From CAXBNV01 sp963977185 (GTDB lineage Bacteria; Pseudomonadota; Gammaproteobacteria; JAGOUU01), in assembly GCA_963977185.1 (NCBI GenBank), contig CAXBNV010000043.1:1-10772 (forward strand): DNA of 10,772 bases. Reading direction: 5' to 3'. Position 1 is the first letter of the stretch; each line of letters opens with the position of its first letter. The notes under the pieces are model-generated. The model had not been told where the DNA came from, did not search any database, and saw only the letters and a list, made by a program, of their open reading frames with translations. Below are positions 5,559-10,772 of this stretch, piece after piece. The position numbers were made by a program, and so were the translations under genes.

Positions 5559-8165
5559 ATGATTGATAAGTTTACAAATAAGTTTCAACAAGCTTTTGCT
5601 GATGCACAAACATTAGCTATAGAGCGCGATCACACTGTAATAGAAGATATTCATTTATTAAAATCTTTATTAGATCAACAAGGAAGTAGCATTAGGTCTA
5701 TACTGGCGCAATCTAATGTGTCTTTAGTAAAATTACGAACTTTATTCGATGAGTCTTTAGATAATTTGGCTAAGCTTTCTCAATCAACAGGAGAAATTAG
5801 TATTTCTCCTGAATTATCAAAGCTAATTAATTTAACTATTAAATTATCTAAAGAAAAAAAAGACGCTTATGTATCAAGTGAAGTGTTTTTATTAGCTTTA
5901 GTTAAAGATGGAAAATCAAAAGCAAGTAAAATTTTATCTGAGTCAGGATTAGATAAGAATAAATTATATAAGGCTATAGATAATCTTAGAGGCAGTGATA
6001 CCGTAGATGATCCCAATGCTGAAGAAAATAGAAAAGCGTTGGAAAAATATACTCAAGATATGACTGCCAGAGCAGAATCAGGAAAATTAGATCCAGTTAT
6101 AGGTAGAGATGATGAAATACGTAGAACGATTCAAGTTCTGCAAAGAAGAACTAAAAATAATCCGGTATTAATAGGAGAGCCAGGAGTTGGTAAAACAGCT
6201 ATTGTTGAAGGGCTTGCTCAAAGAATAGTAAACGGTGAAGTACCAGAAGGACTTAAAGGTAAAAGATTATTGTCTTTAGATTTAGCAGCTCTAATAGCTG
6301 GAGCTAAATTTAGAGGAGAATTTGAAGAAAGATTAAAATCGGTATTAAATGATCTTTCAAAGCAAGAAGGTCAAATAATTTTATTTATAGATGAGCTGCA
6401 CACTATGGTTAGTGCCGGTAAAGCTGAAGGAGCAATGGACGCTGGTAATATGTTAAAACCTGCATTAGCAAGAGGGGAATTGCATTGCATTGGAGCAACG
6501 ACTTTAGATGAATATAGAAAATATATTGAAAAAGATGCTGCTTTAGAGAGGCGTTTTCAAAAAGTATTAGTTCAAGAGCCTAGCGTGGAAAGTACTATTG
6601 CGATGTTAAGAGGTATTTATGAACGCTATGAATTGCATCATGCAGTTGAAATTACTGATCCTGCATTAGTTGCTGCAGCTACTTTATCTCATAGATATAT
6701 TACAGATAGACAGCTTCCTGATAAGGCGATTGATTTAATTGATGAAGCAGCAAGTCTTATTAGAATGGAGATAGATTCTAAACCTGAAGTTATGGATAAA
6801 TTAGATAGAAGATTAATTCAGCTTAAGATCGAAAGAGAAGCTTTAAAAAGAGAAAAAGACGATGCCTCAAAAGAAAGATTAAATAATTTAGATAATGAAG
6901 TCACTAAATTAGAAAAAGAATATGCTGATTTTGACGAAATTTGGAAATCTGAAAAATCATTAATGCAGGGAACTCAAAGTATTAAAGAAGAGTTAGATAG
7001 AGTAAGGATTGAATTAGATAATGCGAAAAGAGCTGGTGATTTAACAAGAATGTCAGAATTGCAATATGGCAAAATTCCAGAACTTGAAAAGCAGTTACAA
7101 GCAGCAAATAATGCTGAGAATGAGATAGAGCAATCTCATTCTCAGCCTCAGTTAGTAAGAAATAAAGTAACAGCTGATGAAATAGCAACTATTGTATCTA
7201 AGTGGACAGGTATTCCTGTTAATAAAATGCTAGAAGGTGAGAGAGAGAAATTATTAAAAATGGAGCAAGAACTCCATAAAAAAGTTATTGGTCAAAGTGA
7301 AGCTGTAACTGTTGTTGCAAATGCAATAAGAAGATCAAGGGCAGGGCTTTCTGATCCTTCAAAACCAACAGGTTCTTTTTTATTTTTAGGACCAACAGGT
7401 GTTGGTAAGACAGAATTATGCAAAACTTTGGCAACGTTTTTATTTGATACTGAAGATGCTATGGTTCGGGTAGATATGTCTGAATATATGGAAAAGCATT
7501 CTGTGGCAAGGTTAATTGGAGCACCTCCAGGATATGTTGGTTATGAAGAAGGAGGTTATTTAACCGAGGTTGTAAGGCGTAGACCATATGCGGTAATTTT
7601 ATTAGATGAAATAGAAAAAGCCCATCCAGATGTATTTAATGTTTTATTACAAGTATTAGATGATGGTAGATTAACTGATGGGCAAGGTCGAGTCGTTGAT
7701 TTTAAGAATACGATTATAGTTATGACATCTAATATAGGCTCTGATATTATCCAAGAAATGTATTCTAAAGGTGATGTTGAATATAAAGAAATTAAAACTA
7801 AAGTTTTAGATTTGCTTAAAAATTATTTAAGACCTGAGTTTGTTAATAGAATAGATGAAACTGTAGTTTTTCATCCATTAAATAAAGAAAATATAATAAA
7901 AATTGCTAAAATCCAAGTCGATTTATTAGCAAAACGTCTTGCTAGCCAGGATATGACTTTAGAATGCACCGAAGAGGCATTGGCTAAGATAGCTGATTAT
8001 GGTTATGATCCAGTATATGGAGCAAGGCCTTTAAAAAGAGCCATTCAGGTATATATTGAGAATCCTTTATCTCAGGATATATTGTCTGGAAATCTTTTAC
8101 CTAAAGATACAATAAAAATATCTGTTAATAAAAAAGAAGAAATTTGTTTTGATAAGACTGATTAA
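5559..8165 (+). CDS. clpB: ATP-dependent protein disaggregase ClpB (Hsp100)
   Basis: An 868-aa cytosolic Hsp100/AAA+ hexamer that, with DnaK, threads proteins out of heat-induced aggregates. Domains in order: N-domain (1-145); NBD1 with Walker A GEPGVGKT (206-213), Walker B ILFIDEL (274-280), pore-loop aromatic Phe251 (Tyr in E. coli) and Arg331/Arg332; the coiled-coil M-domain (about 405-530) that marks ClpB and separates it from ClpA and ClpC; NBD2 with Walker A GPTGVGKT (611-618), Walker B ILLDEIEK (680-687), pore loop GYVG (658-661) and sensor-region NRID (763-766). E. coli ClpB has 857 residues. The start is fixed by family alignment (IDKFTNKFQQAFADAQ), although there is no Shine-Dalgarno and a T7 run precedes ATG. 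The E. coli short form starts at a GTG codon for Val149; here that codon is GTA (6003-6005), so it cannot be made the same way. Confidence 0.98.
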   Translation: MIDKFTNKFQQAFADAQTLAIERDHTVIEDIHLLKSLLDQQGSSIRSILAQSNVSLVKLRTLFDESLDNLAKLSQSTGEISISPELSKLINLTIKLSKEKKDAYVSSEVFLLALVKDGKSKASKILSESGLDKNKLYKAIDNLRGSDTVDDPNAEENRKALEKYTQDMTARAESGKLDPVIGRDDEIRRTIQVLQRRTKNNPVLIGEPGVGKTAIVEGLAQRIVNGEVPEGLKGKRLLSLDLAALIAGAKFRGEFEERLKSVLNDLSKQEGQIILFIDELHTMVSAGKAEGAMDAGNMLKPALARGELHCIGATTLDEYRKYIEKDAALERRFQKVLVQEPSVESTIAMLRGIYERYELHHAVEITDPALVAAATLSHRYITDRQLPDKAIDLIDEAASLIRMEIDSKPEVMDKLDRRLIQLKIEREALKREKDDASKERLNNLDNEVTKLEKEYADFDEIWKSEKSLMQGTQSIKEELDRVRIELDNAKRAGDLTRMSELQYGKIPELEKQLQAANNAENEIEQSHSQPQLVRNKVTADEIATIVSKWTGIPVNKMLEGEREKLLKMEQELHKKVIGQSEAVTVVANAIRRSRAGLSDPSKPTGSFLFLGPTGVGKTELCKTLATFLFDTEDAMVRVDMSEYMEKHSVARLIGAPPGYVGYEEGGYLTEVVRRRPYAVILLDEIEKAHPDVFNVLLQVLDDGRLTDGQGRVVDFKNTIIVMTSNIGSDIIQEMYSKGDVEYKEIKTKVLDLLKNYLRPEFVNRIDETVVFHPLNKENIIKIAKIQVDLLAKRLASQDMTLECTEEALAKIADYGYDPVYGARPLKRAIQVYIENPLSQDILSGNLLPKDTIKISVNKKEEICFDKTD

Positions 8166-8169
8166 ATAT

Positions 8170-8197
8170 TTGTATAATATAGATTAATTATTATAAT
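8170..8197 (+). promoter_or_regulatory. possible promoter of the FadL-family gene
   Basis: TTGTAT (8170-8175) and TATAAT (8192-8197) are separated by 16 bp. A consensus TTGACA at 8224-8229 has no -10 box at a workable distance (the nearest TATAAT leaves only 10 bp). The gap after clpB is nearly all A/T, so confidence is limited. A GGAG at 8250-8253, 9 nt before ATG 8263, is the likely ribosome binding site. Confidence 0.35.
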
Positions 8198-8262
8198 AAA
8201 ATATATTATATAAGTTTACTTAATTGACAATTAATAATTTATAATAAATGGAGCAATATTAA

Positions 8263-9681
8263 ATGAAGGGACTCTCTAAAAAAATATTATATCTATCTGC
8301 AGCAGGGATTATTCCAGCGGTATTTAATTATTCTTTTGCCGCAGGATTTGGTTTATATGAGCAAAGTGCAGACAGATTAGGTACATCATATGCCGGTGTA
8401 ACAGCTGCAGCAGAAACAGTTAGTACTACTTTTACTAATTCTGCAGGATTAACTAGATTTAGTAATCATCAGCTTTCTATATTTGGAGCTGGGATTTTTC
8501 CTGAAATGAAATTAAAAACCGATACGGCCCTTACATCATTAGGTACTCCAGTTGCAGGTAAAAATAATGAGCAGGCAGCTCAAGATGCAGTTGTACCTGC
8601 TTTATATGTAGGTGGTCCTATAACAAACAGATTATTTTATGGCATGGCTGTTACTGTACCTTTTGGGTTGCAAACTGAATATGGTAAAGACATGAAAGCA
8701 AGATATGCAGCAACTAAATCTTCGGTTGAGACTATAGATATTAATCCTAATTTAGCTTATAAAATGACAGATAAAGTTTCTGCATCTGTAGGTATTAGCG
8801 CTCAATATATTGAAGCAAAATTAGATAGAGCAATAGATGGTTCTGCTCTTTGTTTTTCTGGCGTATTTTCTGGAGCAGTTGCACAGGGAGCTTCTGCATC
8901 TAATGCAACTGCTGCAGCAACAGCCGCTTGTAGTGCTGTAGGCTTAGGAACACCTGGTGTTGCTGCAACTGATGGCCTTGCAAAAAATAAAGCTGATAAT
9001 TGGGGTTATGGTGCAAATCTTGGCTTCTTATATGAAGCAGATGAGAATACAAGGTTTGGTCTATCTTACCGATCAGCGATTAAACATACTGCAAAAGGTA
9101 AAATAAAAATATCTTTACCAGGTGTTTATGATACTAATGCAAATTTAGGACAGATTGTAAATACATTATCTTTAAAGAATCAAAAAGTGAAAGCAACGGT
9201 AACGGTGCCTGAAAATATAAATATAGGAAGCTTTAAAAAAATTAATGATAAATGGGATGTTATGGCTGATGCTACTTTTGTTAGATGGAGTAGATTTTCA
9301 AAACTGTCGTTAAAATATAGCGATGGATTAGCAACTAATGTAACAGAAGAAAAATTTAAAAATACATTTAAGTTATCTTTTGGTGCTAATTATCATTTAG
9401 CTAATTGGATGCTAAGATTTGGTGTTGCAGCTGATAAATCTCCTGTATCAACTAAACATAGAACAGCAAGACTTCCAGATGATAATAGATTATGGGGTTC
9501 AGCAGGCTTTAGAAAAGAGTTCACTCCAAATTCTAGTATAGATGTTGGTTATGCTCACTTATGGGTTAAATCACCTAAAATCAATGAATCTGCTATAGCT
9601 ACACCTAAATTATTATTAAAAGGTAGTTATGATAATCAAGTGGATATTTTAGGAGCTCAATTTAATTTTAGTTATGCTTAA
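8263..9681 (+). CDS. outer-membrane protein of the FadL/OmpP1/TodX family
   Basis: A 472-aa outer-membrane beta-barrel of the FadL/OmpP1/TodX family, which moves long-chain fatty acids or other hydrophobic compounds across the outer membrane. The N-terminus is a clear Sec signal peptide: KGLSKK, a hydrophobic core (9-20), and a likely cut after Ala26 (SFA|AGFGL). The mature protein begins AGFGLYEQSADRLGTSYAG, the family's N-terminal plug, and TNSAGLTRF (58-66) occupies the place of the usual NPAG-type motif. Alternating strands continue to the C-terminus, which ends NFSYA rather than in the common terminal Phe. Residues 193-240 form an Ala/Gly/Ser-rich segment with Cys197 and Cys223, probably an extracellular loop closed by a disulfide. 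E. coli FadL has 446 residues. It stands alone between clpB and a strong terminator; the substrate cannot be told from sequence, so no symbol is given. Confidence 0.92.
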   Translation: MKGLSKKILYLSAAGIIPAVFNYSFAAGFGLYEQSADRLGTSYAGVTAAAETVSTTFTNSAGLTRFSNHQLSIFGAGIFPEMKLKTDTALTSLGTPVAGKNNEQAAQDAVVPALYVGGPITNRLFYGMAVTVPFGLQTEYGKDMKARYAATKSSVETIDINPNLAYKMTDKVSASVGISAQYIEAKLDRAIDGSALCFSGVFSGAVAQGASASNATAAATAACSAVGLGTPGVAATDGLAKNKADNWGYGANLGFLYEADENTRFGLSYRSAIKHTAKGKIKISLPGVYDTNANLGQIVNTLSLKNQKVKATVTVPENINIGSFKKINDKWDVMADATFVRWSRFSKLSLKYSDGLATNVTEEKFKNTFKLSFGANYHLANWMLRFGVAADKSPVSTKHRTARLPDDNRLWGSAGFRKEFTPNSSIDVGYAHLWVKSPKINESAIATPKLLLKGSYDNQVDILGAQFNFSYA

Positions 9682-9727
9682 TTAAAATAAATATATTTAT
9701 TTTAGAAAATGTAATGAAATTAATTAG

Positions 9728-9762
9728 AACCCTGTATGAATATATTTATGCAGGGTTTTTTT
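9728..9762 (+). terminator. rho-independent terminator of the FadL-family gene
   Basis: AACCCTGTAT (9728-9737) pairs with ATGCAGGGTT (9748-9757) through ten pairs, one of them G-U, around a 10-nt loop. The right arm runs into seven consecutive Ts (9756-9762). It lies 47 bp after the stop codon. On the opposite strand the hairpin lacks a T-run, so it is unlikely to stop leftward transcription. Confidence 0.9.
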
Positions 9763-9815
9763 GTAATGCAAATATATAGATGATTGAACTTGAACAAGAA
9801 AGACTAAAAAAGTTT

Positions 9816-9983
9816 CTATTTAACATAGATAACAATAACTATTAAAAATAGTATAAACGCTATTAAAGCAAAAATTCCGAATATAATGAAATGATATGGC
9901 TTGAAAGTATTGGCATCTTGCTGCATTTTAGTTGAGTGTTGCACTCCTATTAATGCAGCAAGAATAGTCTGAATGATTTTCAA
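9816..9983 (-). CDS. DUF2970 family small membrane protein
   Basis: A 55-aa protein read leftward from TTG (9983) to TAG (9818-9816). It carries the DUF2970 pattern: ILAALIGVQHSTK (7-19) followed by FKPYHFIIFGIFALIAFILF (27-46) and further hydrophobics, giving one inner-membrane helix at about 31-53. Pseudomonas-type members show the same AAxxGVQ block and the KPxHFI start of the helix. The function of the family is unknown. The gene was easily missed because it has no ATG at its N-terminus. TTG 9983 has no good Shine-Dalgarno, but the frame stays open upstream to ATT codons at 10028-10023, and AGGA (10038-10035) sits 6 nt before the first of them, so a longer product from a rare AUU start is possible. 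It follows the RRM gene on the same strand after 69 bp and may be cotranscribed. Confidence 0.8.
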   Translation of the reverse strand: MKIIQTILAALIGVQHSTKMQQDANTFKPYHFIIFGIFALIAFILFLIVIVIYVK

Positions 9984-10052
9984 TAGTCTAAATCTAGAAT
10001 TATTATTATCGTAAGATAGTAAAATAATAAATTTTCCTATTTATAATCAATA

Positions 10053-10364
10053 CTAACCGTAGTAATCACGGTTGTTATCTCTGTAACCGCCGCCACTTCT
10101 AGAGCCGCCTTTGCCTTTATTTTCTCTAGCCATGCTAACTTTTAAGCTACGACCAGCTAATTCTTGGCCATTACCTTCTAAAGAATCTTGAGCTGCAGAT
10201 TGAGTTTCGAATTCAATAAAAGCAAAACCTTTTGAACGACCAGTTTCAAAATCAGTAATTAACTTAGCTTCTGTAACAGCGCCAAATTTGTTAAAAAAAT
10301 CTTCAAGATCAGCTTGGGTAACAGAGTAAGCTAAATTGCCAACATATATTTTATTTTGACTCAT
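10053..10364 (-). CDS. single-RRM glycine-rich RNA-binding protein
   Basis: A 103-aa protein with one RNA recognition motif, binding single-stranded RNA through a four-stranded sheet. RNP2 is IYVGNL (6-11) and RNP1 is RSKGFAFIEF (43-52); the RNA-stacking aromatics Tyr7, Phe47 and Phe49 are all present. The RRM ends near residue 80 and is followed by a basic, glycine-rich tail (KGKGGSRSGGGYRDNNRDYYG region, 83-103), the layout of cyanobacterial Rbp and related bacterial glycine-rich RNA-binding proteins. Those proteins are often cold-induced or act as RNA chaperones; the role here is inferred. ATG 10364 follows AAAAGG (10376-10371) with a 6-nt spacing. The glycine codons of the tail make a local G+C-rich patch. 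It is the probable first gene of a leftward pair with the DUF2970 gene. Confidence 0.95.
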   Translation of the reverse strand: MSQNKIYVGNLAYSVTQADLEDFFNKFGAVTEAKLITDFETGRSKGFAFIEFETQSAAQDSLEGNGQELAGRSLKVSMARENKGKGGSRSGGGYRDNNRDYYG

Positions 10365-10433
10365 AATAAACCTTTTAAAAAAACGATAAAAAAACAGTAA
10401 CTTAAACAGATATAATATTAGAAATAGCCGAAT
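10365..10433 (-). promoter_or_regulatory. U-rich 5' leader of the RRM gene
   Basis: The predicted leader of about 69 nt contains two runs of seven U separated only by AUCG (10394-10388 and 10383-10377), directly before AAAAGG and the start codon. The second U-run can pair with the AAAA next to the Shine-Dalgarno. Such single-stranded U tracts are typical targets of RRM proteins and of Hfq; a control role is inferred from position. Confidence 0.4.
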
Positions 10434-10439
10434 GAGAAG

Positions 10440-10468
10440 ATATTAAAGATTAAATATTTCGCGATCAA
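10440..10468 (-). promoter_or_regulatory. promoter of the RRM gene
   Basis: On the minus strand TTGATC (10468-10463) and TAATAT (10445-10440) are spaced by exactly 17 bp. The predicted start near 10433 leaves a leader of about 69 nt. It is the best leftward promoter in this gap. Confidence 0.5.
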
Positions 10469-10719
10469 TTACATATTTCAAAAATACAAGTGCTTTCGAT
10501 AGTCACTAACTAACGTGAAAATACATTCACTAGGTAATTCTATACAGATAATAGTATTAGATCAAGTTAAATTATTAATTTATTTTATATTTTTAGCATA
10601 ATCAAGTTATATGCTTAAAAAATGATTAAAAATAAAGAAAGAAAATATAAAAAGCTATACTGATTTAGTTGAGATTTTGTTTTTAGATGAGGCTTTTTAG
10701 ATGTTACAAATAGTTACTT
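10469..10719. other. intergenic region without a gene; small repeats
   Basis: No frame on either strand holds a credible gene. The region contains an inverted repeat GTGAA-N6-TTCAC (10515-10530), a 9-bp direct repeat ATCAAGTTA (10561-10569 and 10601-10609), a hairpin AGCATA/TATGCT (10595-10615) whose loop is the second copy of that repeat, and a direct repeat TTTTTAGATG (10680-10689 and 10694-10703). None has a T-run suited to a terminator. Confidence 0.6.
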
Positions 10720-10772
10720 GAGCCTGTAAATAATTCTGTGTAAACTACTTATTTACTACACGGGGAATCTGC
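10720..10772 (+). mobile_element. possible terminus of an IS256-like insertion sequence (cut by window edge)
   Basis: The sequence from GAGCCTGTAAATAATTC through CTGTGTAAAC, with a second TTTAC/ACAC block just downstream, resembles the terminal inverted repeats of IS256-family elements, which commonly carry repeated GTGTAAA-like motifs reading inward. The A/T bias drops after 10760 (ACACGGGGAATCTGC), as would happen on entering a different element. The transposase would lie beyond the window. The match is from memory of the family, not from a comparison. Confidence 0.35.

Noticed and set aside
6982..7188. 68-codon minus-strand hydrophobic open frame inside clpB
   Set aside because: Leu/Phe-rich only because it is antisense to the charged coiled-coil M-domain; not a gene.
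8224..8245. TTGACA before the FadL-family gene as the -35 of its promoter
   Set aside because: The nearest TATAAT leaves a 10-bp spacer, far too short, and no other -10 fits before the ribosome binding site.
9780..9845. 21-aa plus-strand open frame just after the fadL terminator
   Set aside because: No Shine-Dalgarno or promoter, and it runs antisense over the 3' end of the DUF2970 gene.

Overview
The window is AT-rich (about 30% G+C by eye), and its protein families point to a gammaproteobacterium. The cysteine desulfurase follows gammaproteobacterial IscS almost residue for residue, trmJ lies directly upstream of it, and there are a FadL-type outer-membrane porin, a DUF2970 protein and ClpB. 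Low G+C, two unusual proteins that look like candidate secreted or host-directed factors, and a possible insertion-sequence end suggest a host-associated lineage of the Francisellaceae or Legionellales type. That placement is inference; no rRNA or other decisive marker is present.

Layout. Positions 1-106 may hold the 3' end of an unidentified gene. Six large genes then run left to right, each with its own upstream gap of about 30-180 bp: an SGNH/GDSL hydrolase (135-1445), trmJ (1516-2277), an iscS-type cysteine desulfurase (2402-3586), an orphan membrane protein with a long polar tail (3767-4627), a PlsC-like acyltransferase (4721-5455) and clpB (5559-8165). A seventh, the FadL-family porin (8263-9681), ends at a strong rho-independent terminator (9728-9762). 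The right side is transcribed leftward: an RRM-type RNA-binding protein (10364-10053), followed by a 55-aa DUF2970 membrane protein (9983-9816) that uses a non-ATG start. The last 400 bp are intergenic and appear to end in the terminus of an IS256-like element.

How the genes relate. trmJ and iscS both serve tRNA modification (ribose methylation at position 32, and sulfur supply for thiolation). iscR, iscU and the rest of the ISC cluster are absent, and this IscS lacks the conserved C-terminal tail that docks IscU. The acyltransferase, the porin and the SGNH hydrolase all concern lipids (phospholipid synthesis, fatty-acid uptake, acyl-ester hydrolysis or transfer), but they are separate transcription units and no pathway is implied. 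ClpB is a heat-shock disaggregase with an unusual start region: a 12-bp perfect inverted repeat, seven Ts, then the ATG, with no Shine-Dalgarno and a heat-shock-like promoter overlapping the left arm.

I see no CRISPR array, tRNA, rRNA or complete mobile element, and no clear multi-gene novel system. The most notable points are the substituted catalytic Asp in the SGNH protein, the tail-less solitary IscS, the clpB leader structure, the U-rich leader of the RRM gene, and the orphan protein at 3767-4627.
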